Shown: positions 1 to 13,284, numbered from the stretch's first letter. The stretch is DNA of 64,000 nt from Triglochin maritima (GCA_963682175.1 OY821777.1:23146001-23210000); one strand, 5' to 3'. Notes: generated from the letters alone by a model not told the origin. A program made the numbers and translations.

Positions 1-116
1 TTTCCCACTCGCCTTCGAACAAACTAAAGTCGACACACCTCCCTGTGGATCGACCCGTATTTGCCACCGCTCCAGCGCGGCCATGCACTTGCGGGTATAA
101 TTAAAATGTTCAATCA
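1..116 (+). mobile_element. 3' end of an Athila-type LTR, cut by the window edge
   Basis: The stretch matches the last ~115 bases of the element 2 LTRs (51170-51284 and 56950-57064), including the block with the ACCTCC and GACCCGTATTTGCCACCGC words and the terminal TTCAATCA. After base 116 there is no TGGCGCC primer-binding site. Instead the sequence continues as element A LTR. It is therefore either the 3' LTR of an element lying to the left or a solo LTR, inserted into element A's 3' LTR. Nothing here is coding; the short reading frame across 61-291 runs from this LTR into a different one. Confidence 0.8.
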
Positions 117-411
117 AGCAGCCCATCAAACACATAGCCAGAACAACATCGGCCCATCAAACATCACAGCCGGAACAACATCGGCTCATCATCGCCGGAA
201 CAACATCGGCGGCATCACCGGCACAACATCGGTTGTCCAACATACGTCCGTTACAGCATCGGACGGTTTCGGACTAATGTCTGCCAGGTAATCAGGCTCC
301 ATGAGCCACACATCATCATACATTGGGAGCCGCGATCCCTCAAGTCAGCTACTCTACTCTGAGTCAATCAATCCATCACATTACGTCATGATCCATAAAT
401 GGAAGTGGCAT
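117..411 (-). repeat. Element A 3' LTR, distal segment
   Basis: This aligns with about 22320-22620 of the 5' LTR of element A, with shared phrases such as ATGAGCCACACATCATCATA. It carries a degenerate tandem repeat around CCGGAACAACATCGG (about six units at 130-270), also present in the 5' LTR (22330-22470) and, reversed, in LTR C (32830-32930). The last five bases, GGCAT (407-411), are the left target duplication of the concatemer that starts at 412. Confidence 0.8.
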
Positions 412-643
412 TGTAAGACCCGCTCTCCGGTACCTTATTAAGTCTTATCCATCCTTACGCCCGAGTTTGTGTTTTCTTGATGAATGATGTTAGTTGTGTG
501 ATTTTATGCTTTGTTTTGGAAAAGCTTCCTTTCGGGGAAAAGTTTCCTTTTTGGGCGAGTCAATGCGACTCGTGGACGGGTTCGACCGTCAGGCAGATTT
601 TCCAATCGATTGACTTAACCGGGTCGATCGAGTGGAATTCATG
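412..643 (+). repeat. Truncated 5' LTR of the concatemer
   Basis: It is essentially identical to the first 232 bases of the full LTRs (1219, 7252, 13285) and ends abruptly after GAATTCATG. The remaining ~2.6 kb of this LTR and about 2.6 kb of the following internal region are missing. The reading frame of ~70 codons here recurs in every LTR copy and is not a gene. Confidence 0.9.
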
Positions 644-1218
644 TAATTATTTCCATGAGTATTGTCTATTAAGATCTTGTAATTATTTCCATGATTTAAT
701 TGTTGCCTAAATACATCATGTTCACGTATATTATCTATAGAGAGATTGTTATTCCTTCTTCATTTAATTGCGATCTTGATACATGACATGTATGATATCT
801 ACTATTTAGTTGCTGGAACTATACGACCTCACGATTAGGTTGTTGTTAAATACCATATGTTATTTACATTTTGTTGCTGCTAAGACGTCACATATGCATG
901 TATTAATTGGTTGCTGGAAATTATATGATCCTCATGGATAATTACTGTCAAGATGTCGCATATGTATGTATATATTAGCTGCTATAAATTTTATGATTGT
1001 CAATATACCATAGGTTCATACATTATTACTTGCTGGATTTCATGTGATTGGTTCATGATTTGTTCTCAGAATCTTTGGCTATTATGGCACATGTATTTCA
1101 TCATCTTGTAACTTTTATTTGAGTGTGGGGTTGATGTGAGGATTTGTATCCCAAGTTTTTGGATGAGAGTTAGGGATAGCAAATTTCGAGGACGAAATTT
1201 TGTTTAAGGGGTGTAGGT
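644..1218 (+). repeat. 3' remnant of a concatemer internal region with filler DNA at the junction
   Basis: 654-1218 matches 6679-7251. Between it and the truncated LTR lies a short filler, TAATTATTTC, which with the following CATG repeats a sequence found ~30 bases downstream (TAATTATTTCCATG). This is the pattern of end-joining repair with a templated insert. Compared with the two intact internals this copy lacks about 9 bases near 1121 (the ACCGTTGTT word). It ends in the polypurine tract at 1203-1218. Confidence 0.85.
1203..1218 (+). other. Polypurine tract of the concatemer unit
   Basis: TTTAAGGGGTGTAGGT lies directly before the LTR start TGTAAG. The same tract precedes LTR-2 (7236-7251) and LTR-3 (13269-13284). 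It would prime plus-strand DNA synthesis during reverse transcription. Confidence 0.75.
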
Positions 1219-4050
1219 TGTAAGACCCGCTCTCCGGTACCTTATTAAGTCTTATCCATCCTTACGCCCGAGTTTGTGTTTTCTTGATGAATGATGTTAG
1301 TTGTGTGATTTTATGCTTTGTTTTGGAAAAGCTTCCTTTCGGGGAAAAGTTTCCTTTTTGGGCGAGTCAATGCGACTCGTGGACGGGTTCGACCGTCAGG
1401 CAGATTTTCCAATCGATTGACTTAACCGGGTCGATCGAGTGGAATTCATGTGTGCGGTTTGGCTTGTGCCTTGAAGTAGGCATTTAGGGCTGAGGTGTGA
1501 AGGCTGGGTGACGTGGATGCCACATCAGCAAGAGCAAATCTCTTGAGATTTGCAAAATATCTAAATTGGTTGCCTAAAGGAAAGTGCTGATTGGCCATCA
1601 AAGCAAAATTATCTCTTGCCTTTTTGCTAGTTGCTCTTCTCATCTTGCACCTTTATAAGCCCACCTTCCAGCCGACTTCCCCAAACCCTTTCTCCACCCA
1701 CAGCCACCGAAAATCTCCCCAGCAATTCCAGCAACTTGGAAGAAGAGATCCGGAGGTGTTTCTTGCGTGCGGCTAAGGGGAAATCCTGGTGCATCCGGTG
1801 AAGTTCAGCATCTTCCTTTTTCAGGTATGTCTCTAGCCATTAGTGTAGCATAAGGCTTGGGGCTGGGAGGAGGCCGTCCAGCATCAATGATCTCGGGTTT
1901 GATTGAATAATTCACGTGGCTAGAGTTGCAACTCAAACTATGAGGCGGGTGAGGGTCTTGATTATTGCTAACATAGTATGTTGTAGTATTTTGTATGCTG
2001 CTGGTCGGATATTAAAATTATGTTGCAACCCTTGTATGATTTTAGTTCTTGTTACGATTGAATCTAGGAATGTAGTTGCCATGTTCTTGTGTTTTTCGGT
2101 AGCCATATTCAGACCCTATTCTTCTATGATTGTCTGCGGTTTTGATAACAAATGATCATGCATTTCGTAGTGAAAGGTTTAGATCGTTCCCCATGTTTTG
2201 GTAGTAGATTTTAGATGATAAGTGGGGGTGTTGAATGATGGTTCGTCCAGCACCAAGGGGCATCTAGGGCACACATGGGAGTGGAGGTCAGCCTGGTCGG
2301 ATTGAATAATATGTTTGGTTGTGTGTTGCACCATAGACGTCACCGGATTTGTGGTTGTTGCAAATTATAGATGTGTTCTAATGTTGGATCTCTGGGTTAT
2401 TTTGTGGTCCACCTTGTTGTTAAGATACCCTATGCTTGTGTCTACTTTATATAGTTGAATTCATGCATCAGTTTCCCCATGATCAAGTGGTTGCTGTGAT
2501 GCTACTCGGATATGCCTAATTAGCTACTGGATTTGCATGGCCCTTCACCTTAGTTTCTGCCATAGGGACGGATATCTAGACATCTTTGGTTGCTGGACAC
2601 ATGAGTTATTTCCTGATTTTAGTGTTGGTCATAAGCCGCAAAATTCATACCTTAATAGGTGCTGGAAATCAAAAGACCACATGATTGGATTGTTACCAAA
2701 AACATTGCATAATTATTCATTCGGATTATTGCTGGATTTAAAACATGTGGATCCGGATTTGCTAGCTGGAGAAGGTTGCACTTTCATGCGTCATTAGTTG
2801 CTAAATATAAGGTTTATTTCCTATCTCGTGGTTGCTAAGGGGATGGAGGTTCATGCAGCATTAGGAAGTTAGAATCAGGAAGGTTCAAGGCAAGACATTA
2901 CCAAATGCGTTTTATAACCATACACACACTTGTTTCCTGTTTCTTCACTTATTCCGAAATTTACTAGCTGATTGGTGTTCAACTTGCATGCTTTATTTTA
3001 GTGGCTATATATTATATGGAACGCTTATCACATGCCTTTATTTCCGGATTTTTGTGCTTGTCGAATTTAGGAAACAACCATGATTCTTGTTGTTGAATAT
3101 GGTGTGGTTTGGCTGGATTAAAATTATGTTTTGCTTAGAGCTTGAGGGAGATATTGTATGTTCTCCTTTGAACTCATTCTGAATAATTTAGTTGCATTAG
3201 ACTATAGAGTAGTTGCATTGCATCTAATCTGATGGAGTAATTCTGGGCACGTTCTGTTTTCTGGGCCGACGGGCCACGGGTGGGTCCTCTAGCTTCAGAG
3301 GCCACTCGGTTAAGACCCCTATGGGAGGCCAGGCCTAAGATAAGTCCTGGGCATGCGCGCTGCCATTCTGTCTCAGGGTAGGTGTTTCTCAGTTCGCGAT
3401 GACACCATGTAGGTTTATTTTCCGCGGATTGGGACGCTTATCCGGCGCACCGCTTTGTGCCGAGCGGTGGGTCACTGACGAGTGACCGCCTTTGACCAGC
3501 TAGGCTGGTGTTCTGGTTCCTATGGAGGAACGATTCGGGTGCGCCCGACCGGCACGGCTTGTGTAGTCGTAGCCTTCTGTTGCATTTGATGCTTCTGTTC
3601 TGTTCTGTTTCTGAAGCTTGCCATATTTGCATTCATGCTATTTTATTATTGTTCGGCTGAGGCATACTGGGTTTTCTTAATTGAAAACTCACGCATTGTT
3701 AAATGCGGTGCTTGCAGGTACTTAGGTTCCACAGGGCAAACTGGACGAGTTTCGAAGATTCTGTACACGAGGGACGCGTCGACCATATTCTTCAGTTATC
3801 TTTTGCTTCCGCTTATGTCATTGTATTTCCTTTGAAACTCGATGTATTGTAATTGGATCATTTATGTATACATTGATAATCATTTGGTTCAGTTTTATAC
3901 CCTTATCGTCTATCCATGTATGTCTGTTTCGCTTTATCGAGTCGTTGTTGGTCTGTCTTTTGTAACTTCTTCGGTCGTCGTGGAGGTCTCTGATCGCGAC
4001 ACTAGTGTTCCTTTCCCAGTGTGCGTACCCGCGAGATCGGGGGCGTTACA
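1219..4050 (+). repeat. Concatemer LTR-1 (2832 bp)
   Basis: Starts TGTAAGACCC, ends GGGCGTTACA, and is followed by a primer-binding site. It differs from LTR-2 and LTR-3 by a scatter of single bases (for example AATGTAGTT against CATGTAGTT near 2069). A TATA-like TTTATAA sits at 1652-1658, with no long ORF downstream. Possible splice signals (CAG then GTATGT near 1825; a TTGCAG acceptor near 3716) hint at a spliced leader, but this is unproven. The 61-115 codon frames here recur at the same place in all three LTRs and show no protein similarity I recognise. Confidence 0.9.
1652..1658 (+). promoter_or_regulatory. Putative LTR-1 TATA box
   Basis: TTTATAA follows a pyrimidine-rich stretch about 430 bases into the LTR. 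The same box is at 7685-7691 in LTR-2 and 13718-13724 in LTR-3. Transcription would run rightwards. Confidence 0.45.
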
Positions 4051-7000
4051 ACTTGGTATCAGAGCGGGCCGGTCTCAAAAGTGTACAGAATCTAAAGACT
4101 CTCCAGTGGGGCATCTTGCCCAAACCCTGTCGGTAATTTCTTATCTTTTAGAATTTCTTTCTGATAGTGATAGATCATGTTTGCATTAGTTAAATTGCTT
4201 CTTGTGGATTACCTCGTGTGCTGGGAGACCGAACCACCCAACCCTATCTGTCTTTATCAGTTCCCTCACCTCCTCCTACGTTTTGGTGCTGAGATCTCCA
4301 ACAAGCCCCACCGGTCAAACAAGCAAGAAGTGCAAGTGCAAGAGATGACTAGCTAGCAAGCATGGGAGGCGGTTGTAGCTGAATTCCAGCAAACTCTAGG
4401 ATCCTTCTCCATCAGTTTCAGGTATGCTTCTACGCCTTTAGTTTAAGAGGAGGTAGAGTGCGTGTTGGACAAAGTTTGGTCCAGCACCATTGTGTTTTCC
4501 GATCTGAGGTTTGGTATGCACTAGTGGAGATCCACCGATTGTGTGGACTGTGGTGCACCATCCGAATTTCAGAGGTGGCTAAGCACCTCCATCTCTACTA
4601 TGACTTGGGCCTCAGTCTTCCTTGGTGGTTTGCTGGAGAAACCAGAGGAAGTGGGCTCGATCGTGGAAAGCTAGTTGGGCAAGGGGTTTTGCTTTCATGT
4701 TGAGTGATGTGTTAATAACCTTGTGGTGTAGAATCTTGTGATCTTTTAGATGTTATGTTCTTGCATGATATTGTGATCAAGTCCGGATTTTCTCGCATGA
4801 TATGCTTACTGATGTTAGATGTCATAATCACATGTTTTTTTTGATTTGGATCAGGCGTCATGACATGTTATTAATTTCAAATCTAGTTTCTATGGTGATC
4901 TGATTTTATGTTGAAGGAATGCTGCATTTATCGATTGGAATGTTAAGATGGATTAAATGTGTGATTTTATCCCAGTCATGACTAATCAATGAATATGCTC
5001 TGATTTGTAATCCCTCTGAGATATATTCTTTACAACATCTGAGCATAAGTTATAAATTTTAATTTAAATGTTGATGCCATTGGTATAAATGCATGTATTG
5101 ACTCTAATGTTGCTATGAGTTTCTCAAGTCTGATTTTAACCCCACCATGTTCAGTTTACGTGTATGATCTGATTTCCATAAACCTTCTCTGCTATGACTT
5201 GTTATGCTCTCACATGAATACTATATCAGAATTTATGAGTTATGCTATTCATCCTATGTCGTCTAGTTTTGTGCAAATCCTTATGCATGTAGATTTATAT
5301 CGATCATGAATATGCTCCGACTTCTGATTTCTAGATATATGCTTTCCATGTTAGATCGCTGATATATTCATATATTAATTCATGTTCATATGATCTCGGG
5401 CCATTTTCTGAATCGCTATCTTCTAATGCATGTACGTTCTAAAATTATGATTGGTGCAATCAGTTGGATTATAGGTGTTGTTGTGGTGACTTGTTATTGA
5501 GTTGATTTCATTCCAGTAGTAAGCATACCACATTCATGATCTGATTTGGTATACCTTCTCTGATGTTATCGTTATGCTTTCTTTGAGAATAAAATATGTA
5601 CTCATCCATGACATATGCAACTCATTCCATGACTTAATGTAATGTGTGAATCCGAATGCATGCATGTATATTATTTATGGATATACGTAGACTCCTGATC
5701 TCATGTTCATGTTCACCAGGTTGTACTACTGATACTTAGATTGTTTTATGTCGATATAATCTCTGATCATGGTCTGATTTGCAAGATTGTAACACATATA
5801 TGTCCTGAAATTTATGACTCATACTATCGAATGCTGGTAGTATTTTACTACGACGCCTTTTACACATTCCATTACTCATTTCATGTTTAGATTGCTGTTA
5901 GGAAGTTATATTGGTACGCATGACATAGTTGTTGGAAACAAGAAATTGCACTATGTGAAAAGGTTAACCAAATAGTTTTGATTCTACAATGTCCATGATG
6001 CTATGCCCGGAAATGTTGAAATCAGAAGTAACTTACCATCCATTCATGCATACATGCCTATCCCCTGTATTGTGATGATTGCATCGTGGGATCTTATATT
6101 ATTCATATAGTCTCAATCTTAGTATGTTTAATACATAGTGCAACTAATGCAAATTTCAGGTGTTTATATGCGAGTAGAGGTTGAGTTTACAGCCTCGATG
6201 TCTTGCATGATGAGCCCTGGAATCAGTCACGTTATAGTCTCATATTTCTCCTAATTATAATTAGATTCGTGCTTGAATAAATTTAAAACCCATGAATGCG
6301 TTACTATAGATTGAAGTGAATGTTGTATAATCATCTCATCATGACCCATATCTCCTACTGGTTGCATATTCGTTTCCATGATCCATGATTACTATAGCAT
6401 GTGCTTTACCAAATTTATTTTAATTGTTCATGTTACTGTTATGGGTATGATGGTGTAAGTGCATGCAAGTAAGTTCATGTCGTGATGATATGACTACGAT
6501 TTCATGATTTAGTTGTTGCCTAGTTACATCATGCACATGTATATTTAACCATCGAAATTTTATTATAATTACGCAGTTGAATTGTTGTCCTCATAACTCA
6601 TGTACATGTAAATATAGAAATCCATGGAGATCTTGTTATTATGACACGATTTAATGGTTGCCTAGATATATCTCGTGCATGAGTATTGTCTATTAAGATC
6701 TTGTAATTATTTCCATGATTTAATTGCTGCCTAAATACATCATGTTCACGTATATTATCTATAGAGAGATTGTTATTCCTTCTTCATTTAATTGCGATCT
6801 TGATACATGACATGTATGATATCTACTATTTAGTTGCTGGAACTATACGACCTCACGATTAGGTTGTTGTTAAATACCATATGTTATTTACGTTTTGTTG
6901 CTGCTAAGACGTCACATATGCATGTATTAATTGGTTGCTGGAAATTATATGATCCTCATGGATAATTACTGTCAAGATGTCGCATATGTATGTATATATT

Positions 7001-7251
7001 AGCTGCTATAAATTTTATGATTGTCAATATACCATAGGTTCATACATTATTACTTGCTGGATTTCATGTGATTGGTTCATGATTTGTTCTCAGAATCTTT
7101 GGCTATTATGGCACATGTATTTCATCATCTTGTAACTTTTATTACCGTTGTTTGAGTGTGGGGTTGATGTGAGGATTTGTATCCCAAGTTTTTGGATGAG
7201 AGTTAGGGATAGCAAATTTCGAGGACGAAATTTCGTTTAAGGGGTGTAGGT
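4051..7251 (+). mobile_element. Concatemer internal region 1, non-coding (3201 bp)
   Basis: No reading frame reaches recognisable gag or pol in any frame. The sequence is AT-rich and made largely of degenerate repeats with words such as TTGCTGGA, CATGATTT and GCTCTGATTTG spaced roughly 60-70 bases apart, clearest at 6480-7130. It begins with the primer-binding site and ends with the polypurine tract, so it could be reverse transcribed in trans. Confidence 0.85.
4054..4065 (+). other. Primer-binding site, tRNA-Met type (internal 1)
   Basis: TGGTATCAGAGC begins three bases after the LTR end. It is the standard complement of the plant initiator-Met tRNA 3' end used by many LTR retrotransposons. 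Confidence 0.85.
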
Positions 7252-10083
7252 TGTAAGACCCGCTCTCCGGTACCTTATTAAGTCTTATCCATCCTTACGC
7301 CCGAGTTTGTGTTTTCTTGATGAATGATGTTAGTTGTGTGATTTTATGCTTTGTTTTGGAAAAGCTTCCTTTCGGGGAAAAGTTTCCTTTTTGGGCGAGT
7401 CAATGCGACTCGTGGACGGGTTCGACCGTCAGGCAGATTTTCCAATCGATTGACTTAACCGGGTCGATCGAGTGGAATTCATGTGTGCGGTTTGGCTTGT
7501 GCTTTGAAGTAGGCATTTAGGGATGAGGTGTGAAGGCTGGGTGACGTGGATGCCACATCAGCAAGAGCAAATCTCTTGAGATTTGCAAAATATCTAAATT
7601 GGTTGCCAAAAGGAAAGTGCTGATTGGCCATCAAAGCAAAATTATCTCTTGCCTTTTTGCTAGTTGCTCTTCTCATCTTGCACCTTTATAAGCCCACCTT
7701 CCAGCCGACTTCCCCAAACCCTTTCTCCACCCACAGCCACCGAAAATCTCCCCAGCAATTCCAGCAACTTGGAAGAAGAGATCCGGAGGTGTTTCTTGCG
7801 TGCGGCTAAGGGGAAATCCTGGTGCATCCGGTGAAGTTCAGCATCTTCCTTTTTCAGGTATGTCTCTAGCCATTAGTGTAGCATAAGGCTTGGGGCTGGG
7901 AGGAGGCCGTCCAGCATCAATGATCTCGGGTTTGATTGAATAATTCACGTGGCTAGAGTTGCAACTCAAACTATGAGGCGGGTGAGGGTCTTGATTATTG
8001 CTAACATAGTATGTTGTAGTATTTTGTATGCTGCTGGTCGGATATTAAAATTATGTTGCAACCCTTGTATGATTTTAGTTCTTGTTACGATTGAATCTAG
8101 GCATGTAGTTGCCATGTTCTTGTGTTTTTCGGTAGCCATATTCAGACCCTATTCTTCTATGATTGTCTGCGGTTTTGATAACAAATGATCATGCATTTCG
8201 TAGTGAAAGGTTTAGATCGTTCCCCATGTTTTGGTAGTAGATTTTAGATGATAAGTGGGGGTGTTGAATGATGGTTCGTCCAGCACCAAGGGGCATCTAG
8301 GGCACACATGGGAGTGGAGGTCAGCCTGGTCGGATTGAATAATATGTTTGGTTGTGTGTTGCACCATAGACGTCACCGGATTTGTGGTTGTTGCAAATTA
8401 TAGATGTGTTCTAATGTTGGATCTCTGGGTTATTTTGTGGTCCACCTTGCTGTTAAGATACCCTATGCTTGTGTCTACTTTATATAGTTGAATTCATGCA
8501 TCAGTTTCCCCATGATCAAGTGGTTGCTGTGATGCTACTCGGATATGCCTAATTAGCTACTGGATTTGCATGGCCCTTCACCTTAGTTTCTGCCATAGGG
8601 ACGGATATCTAGACATCTTTGGTTGCTGGACACATGAGTTATTTCCTGATTTTAGTGTTGGTCATAAGCCGCAAAATTCATACCTTAATAGGTGCTGGAA
8701 ATCAAAAGACCACATGATTGGATTGTTACCAAAAACATTGCATAATTATTCATTCGGATTATTGCTGGATTTAAAACATGTGGATCCGGATTTGCTAGCT
8801 GGAGAAGGTTGCACTTTCATGCGTCATTAGTTGCTAAATATAAGGTTTATTTCCTATCTCGTGGTTGCTAAGGGGATGGCGGTTCATGCAGCATTAGGAA
8901 GTTAGAATCAGGAAGGTTCAAGGCAAGACATTACCAAATGCGTTTTATAACCATACACACAATTGTTTCCTGTTTCTTCACTTATTCCGAAATTTACTAG
9001 CTGATTGGTGTTCAACTTGCATGCTTTATTTTAGTGGCTATATATTATATGGAATGCTTATCACATGCCTTTATTTCCGGATTTTTGTGCTTGTCGAATT
9101 TAGGAAACAACCATGATTCTTGTTGTTGAATATGGTGTGGTTTGGCTGGATTAAAATTCTGTTTTGCTTAGAGCTTGAGGGAGATATTGTATGTTCTCCT
9201 TTGAACTCATTCTGAATAATTTAGTTGCATTAGACTATAGAGTAGTTGCATTGCATCTAATCTGATGGAGTAATTCTGGGCACGTTCTGTTTTCTGGGCC
9301 GACGGGCCACGGGTGGGTCCTCTAGCTTCAGAGGCCACTCGGTTAAGACCCCTATGGGGGGCCAGGCCTAAGATAAGTCCTGGGCATGCGCGCTGCCATT
9401 CTGTCTCAGGGTAGGTGTTTCTCAGTTCGCGATGACACCATGTAGGTTTATTTTCCGCGGATTGGGACGCTTATCCGGCGCACCGCTTTGTGCCGAGCGG
9501 TGGGTCACTGACGAGTGACCGCCTTTGACCAGCTAGGCTGGTGTTCTGGTTCCTATGGAGGAACGATTCGGGTGCGCCCGACCGGCACGGCTTGTGTAGT
9601 CGTAGCCTTCTGTTGCATTTGATGCTTCTGTTCTGTTCTGTTTCTGAAGCTTGCCATATTTGCATTCATGCTATTTTATTATTGTTCGGCTGAGGCATAC
9701 TGGGTTTTCTTAATTGAAAACTCACGCATTGTTAAATGCGGTGCTTGCAGGTACTTAGGTTCCACAGGGCAAACTGGACGAGTTTCGAAGATTCTGTACA
9801 CGAGGGACGCGTCGACCATATTCTTCAGTTATCTTTTGCTTCCGCTTATGTCATTGTATTTCCTTTGAAACTCGATGTATTGTAATTGGATCATTTATGT
9901 ATACATTGATAATCATTTGGTTCAGTTTTATACCCTTATCGTCTATCCATGTATGTCTGTTTCGCTTTATCGAGTCGTTGTTGGTCTGTCTTTTGTAACT
10001 CCTTCGGTCGTCGTGGAGGTCTCTGATCGCGACACTAGTGTTCCTTTCCCAGTGTGCGTACCCGCGATATCGGGGGCGTTACA
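7252..10083 (+). repeat. Concatemer LTR-2 (2832 bp)
   Basis: Same limits and length as LTR-1. Private differences include GGGATGAGG (7521-7529) where LTR-1 and LTR-3 read GGGCTGAGG, and GCCAAAAGG near 7606 where the others read GCCTAAAGG. It shares the CATGTAGTT variant with LTR-3. As a middle LTR it served as both 3' LTR of unit 1 and 5' LTR of unit 2 after recombination. Confidence 0.9.
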
Positions 10084-13000
10084 ACTTGGTATTTGAGCGG
10101 GTCGGTCTCAAAAGTGTACAGAATCTAAAGACTCTCCAGTGGGGCATCTTGCCCAAACCCTGTCGGTAATTTCTTATCTTTTAGAATTTCTTTCTGATAG
10201 TGATAGATCATGTTTGCATTAGTTAAATTGCTTCTTGTGGATTACCTCGTGTGCTGGGAGACCGAACCACCCAACCCTATCTGTCTTTATCAGTTCCCTC
10301 ACCTCCTGCTACGTTTTGGTGCTGAGATCTCCAACAAGCCCCACCGGTCAAACAAGCAAGAAGTGCAAGTGCAAGAGATGACTAGCTAGCAAGCATGGGA
10401 GGCGGTTGTAGCTGAATTCCAGCAAACTCTAGGATCCTTCTCCATCAGTTTCAGGTATGCTTCTACGCCTTTAGTTTAAGAGGAGGTAGAGTGCGTGTTG
10501 GACAAAGTTTGGTCCAGCACCATTGTGTTTTCCGATCTGAGGTTTGGTATGCACTAGTGGAGATCCACCGATTGTGTGGACTGTGGTGCACCATCCGAAT
10601 TTCAGAGGTGGCTAAGCACCTCCATCTCTACTATGACTTGGGCCTCAGTCTTCCTTGGTGGTTTGCTGGAGAAACCAGAGGAAGTGGGCTCGATCGTGGA
10701 AAGCTAGTTGGGCAAGGGGTTTTGCTTTCATGTTGAGTGATGTGTTAATAACCTTGTGGTGTAGAATCTTGTGATCTTTTAGATGTTATGTTCTTGCATG
10801 ATATTGTGATCAAGTCCGGATTTTCTCGCATGATATGCTTACTGATGTTAGATGTCATAATCACATGTTTTTTTTGATTTGGATCAGGCGTCATGACATG
10901 TTATTAATTTCAAATCTAGTTTCTATGGTGATCTGATTTTATGTTGAAGGAATGCTGCATTTATCGATTGGAATGTTAAGATGGATTAAATGTGTGATTT
11001 TATCCCAGTCATGACTAATCAATGAATATGCTCTGATTTGTAATCCCTCTGAGATATATTCTTTACAACATCTGAGCATAAGTTATAAATTTTAATTTAA
11101 ATGTTGATGCCATTGGTATAAATGCATGTATTGACTCTAATGTTGCTATGAGTTTCTCAAGTCTGATTTTAACCCCACCATGTTCAGTTTACGTGTATGA
11201 TCTGATTTCCATAAACCTTCTCTGCTATGACTTGTTATGCTCTCACATGAATACTATATCAGAATTTATGAGTTATGCTATTCATCCTATGCCGTCTAGT
11301 TTTGTGCAAATCCTTATGCATGTAGATTTATATCGATCATGAATATGCTCCGACTTCTGATTTCTATATATATGCTTTCCATGTTAGATCACTGATATAT
11401 TCATATATTAATTCATGTTCATATGATCTCGGGCCATTTTCTGAATCGCTATCTTCTAATGCATGTACGTTCTAAAATTATGATTGGTGCAATCAGTTGG
11501 ATTATAGGTGTTGTTGTGGTGACTTGTTATTGAGTTGATTTCATTCCAGTAGTAAGCATACCACATTCATGATCTGATTTGGTATACCTTCTCTGATGTT
11601 ATCGTTATGCTTTCTTTGAGAATAAAATATGTACTCATCCATGACATATGCAACTCATTCCATGACTTAATGTAATGTGTGAATCCGAATGCATGCATGT
11701 ATATTATTTATGGATATATGTAGACTCCTGATCTCATGTGCATGTTCACCAGGTTGTACTACTGATACTTAGATTGTTTTATGTCGATATAATCTCTGAT
11801 CATGGTCTGATTTGCAAGATTGTAACACATATATGTCCTGAAATTTATGACTCATACTATCGAATGCTGGTAGTATTTTACTACGACGCCTTTTACACAT
11901 TCCATTACTCATTTCATGTTTAGATTGCTGTTAGGAAGTTATATTGGTACGCATGACATAGTTGTTGGAAACAAGAAATTGCACTATGTGAAAAGGTTAA
12001 CCAAATAGTTTTGATTCTACAATGTCCATGATGCTATGCCCGGAAATGTTGAAATCAGAAGTAACTTACCATCCATTCATGCATACATGCCTATCCCCTG
12101 TATTGTGATGATTGCATCGTGGGATCTTATATTATTCATATAGTCTCAATCTTAGTATGTTTAATACATAGTGCAACTAATGCAAATTTCAGGTGTTTAT
12201 ATGCGAGTAGAGGTTGAGTTTACAGCCTCGATGTCTTGCATGATGAGCCCTGGAATCAGTCACGTTATAGTCTCATATTTCTCCTAATTATAATTAGATT
12301 CGTGCTTGAATAAATTTAAAACCCATGAATGCGTTACTATAGATTGAAGTGAATGTTGTATAATCATCTCATCATGACCCATATCTCCTACTGGTTGCAT
12401 ATTCGTTTCCATGATCCATGATTACTATAGCATGTGCTTTACCAAATTTATTTTAATTGTTCATGTTACTGTTATGGGTATGATGGTGTAAGTGCATGCA
12501 AGTAAGTTCATGTCGTGATGATATGACTACGATTTCATGATTTAGTTGTTGCCTAGTTACATCATGCACATGTATATTTAACCATCGAAATTTTATTATA
12601 ATTACGCAGTTGAATTGTTGTCCTCATAACTCATGTACATGTAAATATAGAAATCCATGGAGATCTTGTTATTATGACACGATTTAATGGTTGCCTAGAT
12701 ATATCTCGTGCATGAGTATTGTCTATTAAGATCTTGTAATTATTTCCATGATTTAATTGCTGCCTAAATACATCATGTTCACGTATATTATCTATAGAGA
12801 GATTGTTATTCCTTCTTCATTTAATTGCGATCTTGATACATGACATGTATGATATCTACTATTTAGTTGCTGGAACTATACGACCTCACGATTAGGTTGT
12901 TGTTAAATACCATATGTTATTTACGTTTTGTTGCTGCTAAGACGTCACATATGCATGTATTAATTGGTTGCTGGAAATTATATGATCCTCATGGATAATT

Positions 13001-13284
13001 ACTGTCAAGATGTCGCATATGTATGTATATATTAGCTGCTATAAATTTTATGATTGTCAATATACCATAGGTTCATACATTATTACTTGCTGGATTTCAT
13101 GTGATTGGTTCATGATTTGTTCTCAGAATCTTTGGCTATTATGGCACATGTATTTCATCATCTTGTAACTTTTATTACCGTTGTTTGAGTGTGGGGTTGA
13201 TGTGAGGATTTGTATCCCAAGTTTTTGGATGAGAGTTAGGGATAGCAAATTTCGAGGACGAAATTTCGTTTAAGGGGTGTAGGT
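10084..13284 (+). mobile_element. Concatemer internal region 2, non-coding (3201 bp)
   Basis: Nearly identical to internal region 1 and equally devoid of gag or pol. The primer-binding site is damaged (TTGGTATTTGAGC at 10086-10098 instead of TTGGTATCAGAGC), so replication primed from this unit would be impaired. A private SNP near 11737 (ATGTGCATG for ATGTTCATG) opens an extra 61-codon frame with no recognisable product. Confidence 0.85.
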
